A DNA stretch of 64,000 nt from Pythium myriotylum (GCA_023091665.1 JALJCQ010000023.1:1116001-1180000); one strand, 5' to 3'; shown: positions 11,590 through 20,707, numbered from the stretch's first letter. The notes: generated from the letters alone by a model not told the origin. Made by a program: numbers and translations.

Positions 11590-12623
11590 GGCGGTCGAGG
11601 AATCGCCCCCCGGAAACAACTTGCCACTGTATCTTCACTCAAAGAATCGTAAGATTTGATCGTGCGCAAGATCATGGCCATTGGCTTTTGTGCGGCGGTC
11701 TTGGCTCGCTCTGTCTCGCGCAACCAGTTGGTGCGGAGTCGCATCTTGAATGACCAGGACGGGCACCAGCGAGTAGCACGCTGCTTCAGCGACGAGGGCT
11801 TAGCCCACGTCGCTGACGTGGGCGTCTAAGTTGTCGAGGAGCAGCACTGATGGGTCACTGTGGTCAAGCAGGCCGAGTGCTTCTGCGCCCGCAGAACCTT
11901 CGCCGATCCCCGCTTTAGCGCCCAAATCTTGCCCGGCGGCATGTCGTAATACACGGCCGTCTCATCCATGTTGATGATCTCGTCTTCGGTGTACACACCG
12001 TATGTCTCCCAGAATTCGAGCGCAAACTTTCTTTTCGTCTCCAAGAGCTCTGGTGTGGACTCCTTGGTGTGACGAGGAACGCGTTTAGAGAAGCCGTGTC
12101 TGAAAACGCAGCATTATTTAGTGACAGCGCAAAATATGTTTAGATGCAGAACGAACGCACCGGTGCGCAAAATGCTGGCAAAGGCGCATGAGCGAGTTGT
12201 ACGCCGCGATCTCGTTCGATTTACTTGACATGTACGCGTCCAACCATGCGCGTTGGCGCTCTTTCATGAATCGAAGCATGTGATACGTAGTGAGACTCTG
12301 TGCAAGATATGAAAGTTAGAAAAACGTAGAGCTACCGAAACCGATCCAACAAATCTCTTCATCATCGCGCAGCTTCGTCATGTGCTTGACAAGATCGTCA
12401 GCAAACGGAACCATCTCGTGGCGGCCTTGCCCACCCAGCGATTTCCGGTTTTTAGACCCTTCAAAAGCGTGCAGTTTCTCCACCCTCGCAGGGTGCCCTC
12501 GGGCACATCGTACAGCTTGGCGACAGCGTCGAGCTTCTTGCCCGATGCCACAAGGTCGATGGCGGTTAGTTTTTCCCCAATCGTTTACGTGGCTCGGCGG
12601 CGCTTGGCCGGGGGAGAGAACAT
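11590..12623 (-). pseudogene. pogo/CENP-B-like transposase (DDE_1 type, broken)
   Basis: The minus-strand ATG at 12623 opens a helix-turn-helix region with EKLTAIDLVASGKKLDAVAK and a YDVPEGTLRGW motif, interrupted by a TAG shortly after the start. Two later joints look like introns ending in TTGCACAG and TTTTCAG. The catalytic part has INMDETAVYYDMP (about 11970) and a second-aspartate block LLLDNLDAHVS (about 11845), which is followed by a stop. These are the first two acidic motifs of the pogo/CENP-B DDE_1 family. The stops make it a dead copy. Confidence 0.7.
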
Positions 12624-13074
12624 TGTGGGTTGTTCATGTGGGGGCGGGCAGGAATAAAAAATGACAGCCGAACTCCCCTCCTCTCCCCCCGCTGCTCCTC
12701 GCCCCACGCTTTGCAAAAGCGCGCGGTTTCTCGGACAGTCTCGTTGGGCGGGAAAACACCCCTGAACAAAAACTCAGTACTCGATCGTGATTGGTAGAAA
12801 AATTGATTTTTGGACGCCGTCCCGGGACGCTTTCTTTTCCGTCGTTGTCTGTTTTTCCACAGAGGGTCTAGAGCGCCTACTATTCGCCAAAATGGGGTTC
12901 TTTTAATTCAATCAGAACCATTCATCGTATATTTTCAACCAGCTGAATCACTCGGGTCGTTTTAGAGCAGTTCTCTGCCGGTGTCAAATCGCCCAGGATC
13001 GGTAAGTTTGGGCAAAAACCACAATATTGAGATGCGATTTATGTAGTTGGGGTTGCAAACGCCGCGCAAAATAG
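12624..13074. other. Intergenic; nothing recognised
   Basis: No coding potential or repeat boundary was seen here beyond the left target-site duplication of gypsy-2 at 13075-13079. Confidence 0.5.
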
Positions 13075-13079
13075 CATAG
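13075..13079. repeat. Target-site duplication of gypsy-2, left copy (CATAG)
   Basis: CATAG directly abuts the TGTAAC start of the left LTR and is repeated exactly after the right LTR at 21045-21049. Five-base duplications are typical of LTR element integrases. Confidence 0.93.
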
Positions 13080-13415
13080 TGTAACGAGGCTGACCTCGTT
13101 ACGTCACGTACACTGTGGAGCAGTGTAAGAAGCGCGCAACACAGGGACTTGTGTTGGGTTGGGCAAATGGGAAACTGAATTTATGGATTAGGAAACCTAG
13201 AAAAACCTACTCTTTGTATATAAAACCTCGCAGATCCGCCCTCGGATTTCTGCTATCCACTCAATCACAAGACCCTAGCGTGATTGGTGGGAAATCGGGA
13301 TTATATCGTGGTATATTATCCAATCAGGAGACATCGCAACCAGATGGGTTCACGACGTTCCTATCGGACACCATTGACATGGGTCCGTACCATGTAACGG
13401 GCACACCCCGTTACA
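13080..13415 (-). repeat. 3' LTR of gypsy-2
   Basis: 336 bp, nearly identical to 20710-21044. Both ends are 9-bp-arm hairpins (GTAACGAGG with CCTCGTTAC; TGTAACGGG with CCCGTTACA). A TATATAAAA motif at 13217-13225 is on the plus strand, that is, facing the antisense ORF rather than gag. Confidence 0.95.
13217..13225 (+). promoter_or_regulatory. TATA-like motif in the LTR, plus orientation
   Basis: TATATAAAA lies about 220-340 bp before the candidate starts of the antisense ORF. The same motif recurs in the other LTR at 20847-20855. Whether it drives antisense transcription is inference; the minus strand at the same place also reads a weaker TATATA-type sequence. Confidence 0.4.
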
Positions 13416-13416
13416 T

Positions 13417-13430
13417 CACCCTCCCCTCAA
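13417..13430 (-). other. Polypurine tract of gypsy-2
   Basis: On the minus strand the sequence TTGAGGGGAGGGTG lies one base before the 3' LTR. A purine run at this place primes plus-strand DNA synthesis in LTR elements. Confidence 0.75.
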
Positions 13431-13443
13431 GACGAAAGTCGCA

Positions 13444-15318
13444 TTGAACGACTTGCGACAGGGAGCACTTGTTGGTCAGTTGGTCCAACGGCGAGTCGCG
13501 AGCCGCGGCGTTGATCGTCACCGATCAACGCCTTCAATGTCGCGGTCCATTCGGAGAATGGACGCGAAGAAGACCATCAGCGCCGCCGACTACCGCGCTG
13601 CAATGGCAGTGCGCGCCATGAGGGCGGCTCAGGCGAGCGAGGATGCCGCTGCGCTGGTACGCGCAGCGGTCGAAGGCAACTCGACGGCCGGCGAGGGCGC
13701 CACCTCGACCGAGCCACTTGAAGACACCGCGAATAACGACGGTGGTCATCCACCGTCGTCCAAGACGACTGAAGACCCGTCGGCCGACGCCGAGATGCGC
13801 TGCGACGTCGAGGCCGACGGCGACGAAGAGATGAAGGCGCCGGCGAGCGCTGCGACGTTGATCGTCGCAGCACCAGCACGCAGAGCCGCGCCTCCAGAGC
13901 GATCGCCGACGCTGTCGGAGCTCGTCGATTACGACGAGAGCGACGGCGAGGAAGAAGCCAAGACGGAGGACCGTGCCGCGCGCGGTCCTTTCGAAGAATC
14001 GCCATTGTTCAGCTGCTCGTCGTCCGAGCGGTCGCCGAACAGGTACTCGGCGCCGTACAGCGAGGCGGACGAGCAGATGAAGGAGGATGGGGAGGTCGCG
14101 GAAGATCCCAGCCCTCACGATCGACATGATCGTGAGGTGGTCATCACCAACGCGACCCAAGAGTCCGAGGATCGAGCCTTGAGATCCTCGGCGCCAGAAG
14201 TCACACCCTGGCTTCCATCGGCTTACGACATCAGCCGATGGAGTGGTGCGCACGATCCCTTGCGGACGTACGATCTCTTCGACTGCGGTTGGCTCGATGA
14301 CGATCCGTACGTCGCGCGCCACTATCGCGACCGCGAGATGCGCCGTCGATTTTTAATCGAATGCTTTTTCGAACGGCGTTTCTATCGTCACAACGATAGA
14401 CCAACTGATCGCGACCTCCCTGCGTTGATCCAGGGATGGAATCAGTTCCTTGACAACGTCAAAGTCAAGGGAGGCATGAAGACCTGGCTCGTTGCGCTCA
14501 AGTCGCAACGAGAGAAGTTCGAAGGGTTCTCCGAAACTGGTGGACGAATGCGCGTCCACCGGCGCTCGCGCCGTAACGGCTTGCCTTGTTTCGTATGGGG
14601 AGGAGCCTGCCCACACTGTCCACCTGACGCTGATCGCGTCACTCGCGAGGAATACCTCAGCGAAGGGTGGAGAGGTCGGATCCCTGCCGACCTCCTCGAG
14701 GCCATTACAGGCCTCGAGCAAATCTACGAGCGCCGCCGCGCAAGCGAGGAGCGTGCTGCTTCCTCGCTGCCTTACGCAGCGGGTGGATCTCGTCGTACTG
14801 AGCGACGAGACCCGGAACATCTTCGAGGAGAGCCTCGCGCGGCTCCCAGCTATCCGCAGATGGCGGATAGCCGCGCCATCGAACGAGATACTTCGTTCGA
14901 TTACCGCCCTGCTGATCCCTATGATTCAGCAGGCGCTCAACGATCCAGCGCTCAGCACCACTGGAGTCAACCAGTGGGGGCGGCGGCGGTGGGAAGACAT
15001 TATCCACCGGCCGCGCCGACGTATCCTCAACGCGACGAGTCGTACTCGGCTCGTCGCGACGACTCGGACGATCTTCGGCTCCAGCTTGCGCAGGAGCGTC
15101 TCCGCGCAGACCTTGCGGAGGAGCGGTCGCAGCGAGTGCGGCTGGAGGCGCAGCTGGCGACGCTGCGGGGCTCGCACGACCGTGTTCAAGCGGAGTTGAA
15201 CACGCTTGTCCGGGAGTACAAGCTTCTCCTCGGGACTCTCGAGCGCTCGGGGATTCTGATTGCTCGGAAGCGCCGTCGTACTGATGGTACGGACGAAGGC
15301 GACCAACGTAGAACGTAG
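13444..15318 (+). CDS. Antisense ORF of gypsy-2, unknown protein
   Basis: A 624-codon frame opposite in direction to gag-pol. Likely starts are the ATGs at 13537 or 13558 rather than the first at 13444. The first ~230 residues are acidic and Ser/Glu/Ala-rich, probably disordered. Residues ~250-440 look folded: rich in Trp, Tyr and Phe, with RFLIECFFERRFYRHN, GWNQFLDNVKVKG and a CxxCxxD-type cluster (ACPHCPPD). Residues ~540-605 form a charged heptad-like coiled coil. The last 614 bp overlap the end of pol, including the chromodomain. I recognise no family. It could be a captured host gene, a Gag-related accessory protein or a silencing modulator; the sequence does not decide. Confidence 0.6.
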   Translation: MNDLRQGALVGQLVQRRVASRGVDRHRSTPSMSRSIRRMDAKKTISAADYRAAMAVRAMRAAQASEDAAALVRAAVEGNSTAGEGATSTEPLEDTANNDGGHPPSSKTTEDPSADAEMRCDVEADGDEEMKAPASAATLIVAAPARRAAPPERSPTLSELVDYDESDGEEEAKTEDRAARGPFEESPLFSCSSSERSPNRYSAPYSEADEQMKEDGEVAEDPSPHDRHDREVVITNATQESEDRALRSSAPEVTPWLPSAYDISRWSGAHDPLRTYDLFDCGWLDDDPYVARHYRDREMRRRFLIECFFERRFYRHNDRPTDRDLPALIQGWNQFLDNVKVKGGMKTWLVALKSQREKFEGFSETGGRMRVHRRSRRNGLPCFVWGGACPHCPPDADRVTREEYLSEGWRGRIPADLLEAITGLEQIYERRRASEERAASSLPYAAGGSRRTERRDPEHLRGEPRAAPSYPQMADSRAIERDTSFDYRPADPYDSAGAQRSSAQHHWSQPVGAAAVGRHYPPAAPTYPQRDESYSARRDDSDDLRLQLAQERLRADLAEERSQRVRLEAQLATLRGSHDRVQAELNTLVREYKLLLGTLERSGILIARKRRRTDGTDEGDQRRT

Positions 15319-16480
15319 GATGCGTCCGCATCCTACGAGGAAGCTCAAGCGTATACGCGTGCCCCATGCGGCGGAGCACGCGGAACGGACCGATGAATTT
15401 CGGTAGCAACTTGTTGCTACCGACGTTGGTAACTGCATGTGTAGGTAGTGTAGTCGTTGATAACAACACTAAGTCACCTTCATTAAATGAAAGAGTGTTT
15501 CCTCTTCCATTCTTGTCTGCGTTCATCTTCTGTCGATCGACCGCGTGGGCGATCGAATCCTGTACAAAGTGGACAACCGCTTGGCGCTTCAGCAAGAAGT
15601 CCTCTGCTGACTCTGTTTGCTTGGCAGCAGCGCGCACGTCGCGCGCTGCTGAGACGTTCATCTCTTCTTCGACGAGAGCGCCATCGCTCTCGTCGCCTTC
15701 GAAGTCGTCATCATCGACTTCGAGCGCGTCGTCGGCTTCATCGTCGTCGTCGTCGTCGTCGTTCTCACGAGCGCGACCGATGACTGGAGCGTCATCGGTG
15801 GGAGGATCGACCATTACGTCGATCTCCGAGGAGCGAGAGCGGTCCGGGAGCTCGCTCGAGCGAGTCCCTCCCTCCCCTGAAGGAGACTCACTCTCCAAAA
15901 GGGTTGGAATACGTGGATGGCGGAGGCCATTCACGTAGAACGGTGTATGCGTCGTCGACGCATGCACAGAGTTGTTGATGGCGAATTCGACCATCGGCAA
16001 AAACTCACTCCAACTCGAGAACGAGTGGACGTAGCCTCGAAGAATCTCTTCGATCACGCGGTTCGCGCGCTCTGTCTGACCATCGGTCTCAGGATGGTCA
16101 GAGGTCGACATCTTGATTCGTGTTCCGAGGGAACGGAACACGGCGCGCCAGAATTCCGCGGTAAACCGTGGGTCTCGATCTGACACGAGCTCTCGTGGCA
16201 GTCCATGGTGTCGAAACACCGTGTCGACGAAGACGCGAGCGCAGCCTTCGGCTGTGATCGTCTCTGGAACTGCAGCAAGATGCACCATCTTGCTGAAACG
16301 ATCTACGAACACGAGGATCCCGTTGTTCTTCTGTTCATCGTCGGGAAACCCGAAGATGAAGTCCATGGAGACGGACTCCCAGCACTCTGTCGGTACCGGC
16401 AGAGACTGTAGCGGAGCGCGAAGTGAAGGTCCCGACTTTACTCGCTGGCAAACCTCGCAAGCACGGATGTACTTACGCAC
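14705..16480 (-). pseudogene. gypsy-2 integrase and chromodomain
   Basis: Third part of pol. The zinc-binding CEVCQRVKSG lies at the start, then a DDE core with SMDFIFGFP, VSDRDPRFTAEFW and TDGQTERANRVIEEIL. The C-terminal integrase domain is interrupted by a long acidic insert with a run of Asp (about 15690-15790), then the GPFRVLRR SH3-like end. A chromodomain follows (WIVERLLNH, YLVRWRGYP, SWEP), about 14760-14950. The frame is separated from the reverse transcriptase frame by one missing T in a T-run (minus strand, opposite 16504-16506); restoring the run would fuse the frames. The last 614 bp overlap the antisense ORF. Confidence 0.9.
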
Positions 16481-19221
16481 GAACTTGAATTGGCGAGGCC
16501 AATAAAGTCGCGACTCAACGTGAGATATGTCTTCTCACGTCCACGATGTCCACTCACTGGAGCATCGTGGTACTCGTACATGATCCGCAGGCGCAGATCA
16601 TGATCTCCTGGCACGACGACACGTGGAGTGTCGTCGGCAACGGCGCTGTAGAACAGCAGGCCGTTCCGCTGCGTGTATCGATGGACCTTCGATCGATACG
16701 AAGCCGGCAAGCCCTTCAACGCTTGCGGCGATGGCTCTGCAAGGTAGGCCATCAAGCGCACGACCTCAGGGTCGTGTGCATTCACAGCACGAATGTCGTC
16801 GAGCAAGGTCGACGACGGAATACTGGAGCTGAACGCACTCTCTGCGTTCAGGGAATCTTGGGCGACGACCGTCGGCTCAAAGTCTGGCCGACGGGACAGA
16901 GCATCCGTGACGACGTTGAGTCGTCCGGGCTTGTACTCGACGGAGAAATTATACTCCGCGAAGAAAGACAGCCACCTCGCCATGCGCTGCGAGAGGTGTG
17001 GGCTGTTCACAGCCGTGCGCAAAGACGCATGGTCTGTGAAGACCTTGAACGGTCTATCTCCAAGCAGATAGACGCGGAACTTGGCCAGTGCATACTTCAT
17101 GGCAAGGAGCTCCTTGTCATGCACTGGATAATTACGCTCAGCTGGTTGCAGCTGACGCGACTGGTAACAGACGACGCGCTCAGCGCCGTCGTCGTCGAAC
17201 TGCATCAGCGCTGCGCCGATGGCAAAGTCGCTTGCGTCACAAACCACGTGGAATGGTTTGTCCTGGTCCGCGATCGCCAGAACTGGCGATTCAATCAAGC
17301 TTTGCTTGATGCCTTCGAAGGAACGCTGACACTCAGCGTTCCAAGTCCACTTAGTGTCTTTCTTGAGTAATCGAGAAAGAGGAACAGTCATCTCGGCGTA
17401 GTTGCGCGAGTACTTGTGCAAGTACGCCGCGAGGCCAAGGAACTTGCGCAGTCCCTTGACGTCGAGTGGCGTCGGCCACTCCTTGATCGCTCTGATCTTC
17501 TCGGGATCAGGGCGCACGCCGTTCTTGCCGACTATACACCCAAGAACGGGTATCTCGCTGGCCGCGAAGATACACTTCTTCAGGTTCGCGTACAGCTTAT
17601 GCTCTCGCATAAGTGTGAGAACCTCTCTGATGTGGAGTCTGTGAACCTCCAGATCAGTCTTCCCGTCCATAGCTCGGCTATGAACGAAGACATCGTCGAA
17701 GTAGCTTGGTGCGAAGGCTCGCACTGGGCGCAATAGATGCGAGACGCATCTATTGAATGTGGCTGGTGCGTTGCTGAGGCCCTGAGACATCACCAACCAC
17801 TCCCAGAGCATTCCGCTTGGGGTGCTGACGGCTGTGAACGGGATATCCCGTTCACGCATCAAGATCTTATAGAATCCGTCCATCAGATCCATCGACGAGA
17901 AGATGGTGCTCTTCGCCATCCCGTCGATGATGACGTCCTTCCTCGGTATCGGCGTTTGCGCCGGTATCGTCGCCGCGTTCAACTTGTTGAACGCGTGCAC
18001 AATCCGCCACCCTCCTGTTGCCTTGCGCACACAGAAGGTCGGAGAGCTGTGAGGGGAGGTAGACTCCCTCACATGGCCAGCAGCGAGACGTTCTGCGAAG
18101 AACTTGTCGATCGCTTCGACCTGTTCACGAGGCAGTGGCCACTGCTTCATGACACAGTACTTCGAACCTGGCTTCAGGTCGATCTCGTGCCGAATGCCTT
18201 TGTCCTTCGGCAATTCGCACGGCACGGATTCGGGGAACACATCCGCGAATTCGACCAAATCCTCGTAGAGAGGATTTCCCTTGAGCGACTCCCAGGATTG
18301 AGCCGAGTACCGCTCAATCCGAGTCTTCTCATCGAGGACACTCTCGTCCATCGATGAGCTGCTGAGAAGCCGTTCCTTCTCAGCAAACACCACTGCCGAC
18401 CGGATATCGGTCACACATTCGTCCTCTGCGACGAGAATACAGATCTGCGCAATCTTTCCTTGGCGCAGATCTCGCAAGAACCGCTTGGGTTCGAGCGTAG
18501 GCAGTGCGGTGATCTCCGAAGTTGACTTCGGAGGCGCAACGACCTCGAGAGTGGATGCACCCACTCTCGTGCCGTCATTGACTAAGACGTTGATCGTCTC
18601 AGATTCTTCCTGCGGCCTTATGCGCGCAGACTCCTCGAGCTGCAGTTGCGCAACTGCAGCGAGATCTCCATCGCTCGACGTTCTAGTCGAGGCGGAGAGT
18701 CGACGTTGCCTCCTTGCGGCAGACGTCGAGACCTTCCTCTCATAGTGCTGCCCCTGTGGCAAGCACTGTCTTCTTGGCTCGTGCGACTCATTCGCACGAG
18801 GATCTTCCTCACTTGACTCGTGCGACTCACTCGCACGAGAAGTCTTCGGCGCTGTCTGCGACTCTACGCAGACCCCGGCAGCTGGCTCGACGACAAAGGT
18901 CGACTCTTTGTCGTAGTCTTGGGCAGTCGTACTAACGACCGAGTGACTGATGAGGCCATCACACTCATCTTCCACACGTCCACGTGCATCTGGACGCTCC
19001 AGAACCGACATCAGGTGGCCACCTGATGACCGAGCGGCGGGCATCGTAACGGATCGATGCCGCCAGCTGATCCATGGCTCGTGTGAACGGAGCCATGACA
19101 GGCCTAGAATGACGTCGAACTTGTCATCTAGGTCGAGTACGACAAAGTCGTCGTCGTACTCATTGCCTTCAAGCGTGTAGTGGACTTCTCCTCCCTGACC
19201 TTGAGCTTCTTGATGCTGCAT
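16438..19221 (-). CDS. gypsy-2 reverse transcriptase and RNase H
   Basis: Long open frame in the middle of pol. Its start carries the tail of the protease region (FVVLDLDDKFDVILG, about 19130). A linker of low complexity is followed by the reverse transcriptase, with RKDVIIDGMA, MSQGLSNAPATFNR and the active site SYFDDVFVHSR (about 17680). RNase H has VCDASDFAIGAAL, KELLAMKYAL and FTDHASLRT (about 17250-17030). The histidine half of the integrase zinc finger is reached at HDAPVSGHRGREKTY just before the frame ends. The product would copy element RNA into DNA. It is cut off from integrase by the one-base deletion described there. Confidence 0.92.
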   Translation of the reverse strand: MQHQEAQGQGGEVHYTLEGNEYDDDFVVLDLDDKFDVILGLSWLRSHEPWISWRHRSVTMPAARSSGGHLMSVLERPDARGRVEDECDGLISHSVVSTTAQDYDKESTFVVEPAAGVCVESQTAPKTSRASESHESSEEDPRANESHEPRRQCLPQGQHYERKVSTSAARRQRRLSASTRTSSDGDLAAVAQLQLEESARIRPQEESETINVLVNDGTRVGASTLEVVAPPKSTSEITALPTLEPKRFLRDLRQGKIAQICILVAEDECVTDIRSAVVFAEKERLLSSSSMDESVLDEKTRIERYSAQSWESLKGNPLYEDLVEFADVFPESVPCELPKDKGIRHEIDLKPGSKYCVMKQWPLPREQVEAIDKFFAERLAAGHVRESTSPHSSPTFCVRKATGGWRIVHAFNKLNAATIPAQTPIPRKDVIIDGMAKSTIFSSMDLMDGFYKILMRERDIPFTAVSTPSGMLWEWLVMSQGLSNAPATFNRCVSHLLRPVRAFAPSYFDDVFVHSRAMDGKTDLEVHRLHIREVLTLMREHKLYANLKKCIFAASEIPVLGCIVGKNGVRPDPEKIRAIKEWPTPLDVKGLRKFLGLAAYLHKYSRNYAEMTVPLSRLLKKDTKWTWNAECQRSFEGIKQSLIESPVLAIADQDKPFHVVCDASDFAIGAALMQFDDDGAERVVCYQSRQLQPAERNYPVHDKELLAMKYALAKFRVYLLGDRPFKVFTDHASLRTAVNSPHLSQRMARWLSFFAEYNFSVEYKPGRLNVVTDALSRRPDFEPTVVAQDSLNAESAFSSSIPSSTLLDDIRAVNAHDPEVVRLMAYLAEPSPQALKGLPASYRSKVHRYTQRNGLLFYSAVADDTPRVVVPGDHDLRLRIMYEYHDAPVSGHRGREKTYLTLSRDFIGLANSSSCVSTSVLARFASE

Positions 19222-19583
19222 TGGCTCTGCTTGAGTTGAACGGGTGGAGGCCCACTACGCGTTTCATAACCTTCACCGCCAGTTGCAAGGCGCACCGTCA
19301 TCCTCGTCGGAGGAATGTCTCGCTCGACTACGTCGAGCCCCAATGACTCGATAGACTGTCGTCGAACGAAGTTGTTCGACGCCCCACAGTCTACGAGGGC
19401 GCGAAGCGAAGGCGAAGTTCCTTCGACTTCGAGCTCCAAGGTGATGAGGACCTCATCATCACCAGGTGTGGCGAAGCACAGAGACTGTGCTTTGGGAGCA
19501 GCCTTCGTCAAGAGTCCCACAAACTCTCTTGACGTGACTGGATCAGTAGGGCGCTCCGCCCCTACTGACCCTGACCGTTTTTT
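19128..19583 (-). CDS. gypsy-2 protease region, reached by frameshift from gag
   Basis: This frame has no good start of its own. It is entered by a -1 slip at 19577-19583 and stays open through the gag stop. The aspartic protease active site is ALVDCGASNNFVRR (about 19400), with Cys in place of the usual Ser after Asp, a variant compatible with retropepsin function. VRLATGGEGYETR follows. The protease frame is then lost near 19230, where the next part of pol lies in another frame. I see no convincing slippery site at that second joint, so an indel is likelier. Confidence 0.75.
   Translation of the reverse strand, partial: KKRSGSVGAERPTDPVTSREFVGLLTKAAPKAQSLCFATPGDDEVLITLELEVEGTSPSLRALVDCGASNNFVRRQSIESLGLDVVERDIPPTRMTVRLATGGEGYETRSGPPPVQLKQSQCSIKKLKVREEKSTTRLKAMSTTTTLSYST
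19560..19583 (-). promoter_or_regulatory. Candidate -1 ribosomal frameshift signal, gypsy-2 gag/pol
   Basis: On the minus strand A AAA AAC (19577-19583) lies in the gag zero frame. A stem starting 5-8 nt later has a core of 9 bp (TCAGTAGGG pairing with CCCTACTGA, about 19543-19568), extendable by three pairs at its base. The gag stop TAG (19562-19564) is inside the stem. A -1 slip enters the protease frame. A AAA AAC is among the most efficient known -1 slippery sites. Confidence 0.68.
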
Positions 19584-20677
19584 TGTTGATCATCACGCTG
19601 CTGTTTCTTCGCAGCGTGTTGATCCGACCACTGGACCTTCTTGTCCACGTGGCGACCGCGTCCATTGCCGCGAGGCACTGGGCGCGCAGCATTACACTCA
19701 TAAGCGTAATGCCCGGTCTTCTGGCATCGATTGCATTTCTGCAATCGTTTGTCCACGCGAGGGCGGTGCTCACTCTCGGCGTAGGAAAGATCCATGGCCT
19801 CTGGATCACTTGCGTCTTGTCGTCTGGACGGACGATAAGCAGCGGAATGGACATATGCCTGTCGCAGGCTGAAGTCCTCTTGGCGAGCAGCCGAGATCGC
19901 GTCCTCGAGTTTATCAAACTTGAGACGGAACATCTGGGTCTTGATCGGCCCGTCCTCGAGCCCCTTGATAAACGCAGCAACCTGCGTTTGATCATCGATG
20001 GGATTCTCCACGATGCAACTCACGAGGTATCGTGCGTGCTGGGCGTAAGCGTGAATATCACGCTTACCTTGCCTGAGATCCAGGAACTCAGCGCGAGCCC
20101 TGAACTCGGCTCGAGGCGGCTCAAACGCTTGTTTGATCTTGACCTTGAACTCTTCATACGATCCGAAGCAATACGGATCGTGCAACTTGAGACCGAGCGC
20201 CCACACCTTGGCACGACCTGCCAAGTTGGAGATGGCGTAGGTCACTCGCATCGCATCGTCGTCGATGCGACGGGCTTCAATGGAATCGTCGAGTTCGACG
20301 AACCAACGCAACAGGCTGTCACCGTCAGCCTTGTACTTGGAGATCTCGATCTTCAACGGCTCGACGCGTCGAGGCCGCTCTGCCGCCACAGCAGCAGACT
20401 GCTGCTGTCTCAACAACGCTGCTTGTTGAGCGCTCTGCTCGCGCAGAGCTGCAAGACTCCCTCTCGCCTCGTTCAGCTCATGCTGGATGAACTGGGCGAT
20501 ACTCGCGTGCTGTTCATCACGCGAGAGCGAGAGGAGCATGGCGCCGACGGCGGCTTCGCCCACCGTCGCGGCCATGCGCTGAACAGCCTGCCACTCGAGC
20601 TCACTCAAGTGGAGGAAGTTCTCACGCGAGGCGTGGCGACCCTGCGCGCCAGGGGTTTCCGGCGCAGGGGGATTCAT
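19562..20677 (-). CDS. gypsy-2 gag
   Basis: 371 codons from the ATG at 20677, the first after the primer-binding site. The capsid-like part has LLRWFVELDDSIEARRI, an AISNLAGRAKVWALG block matching gypsy-1 gag (AISNMKDRAKVWA), and FRARAEFLDLRQGKRDIHAY. A single CCHC zinc knuckle, CNRCQKTGHYAYEC, lies at about 19740. The C-terminus is Lys/Gln-rich and ends at the TAG inside the frameshift stem. Gag packages element RNA into virus-like particles in the cytoplasm. The frame is intact. Confidence 0.93.
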   Translation of the reverse strand: MNPPAPETPGAQGRHASRENFLHLSELEWQAVQRMAATVGEAAVGAMLLSLSRDEQHASIAQFIQHELNEARGSLAALREQSAQQAALLRQQQSAAVAAERPRRVEPLKIEISKYKADGDSLLRWFVELDDSIEARRIDDDAMRVTYAISNLAGRAKVWALGLKLHDPYCFGSYEEFKVKIKQAFEPPRAEFRARAEFLDLRQGKRDIHAYAQHARYLVSCIVENPIDDQTQVAAFIKGLEDGPIKTQMFRLKFDKLEDAISAARQEDFSLRQAYVHSAAYRPSRRQDASDPEAMDLSYAESEHRPRVDKRLQKCNRCQKTGHYAYECNAARPVPRGNGRGRHVDKKVQWSDQHAAKKQQRDDQQKNGQGQ

Positions 20678-20694
20678 GGTCGCTGGGCGGACTA

Positions 20695-20707
20695 CGAAGT
20701 GCTACCA
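20695..20707 (-). other. Primer-binding site of gypsy-2
   Basis: Minus strand TGGTAGCACTTCG begins two bases inside the 5' LTR. It shares TGGTAGCACTT with gypsy-1. Confidence 0.7.

Noticed and set aside
13534..14322. 262-codon minus-strand frame downstream of gypsy-2 pol
   Set aside because: Arg/Leu/Val-rich and domain-free; it looks like the shadow of the antisense ORF rather than an extra sense gene.
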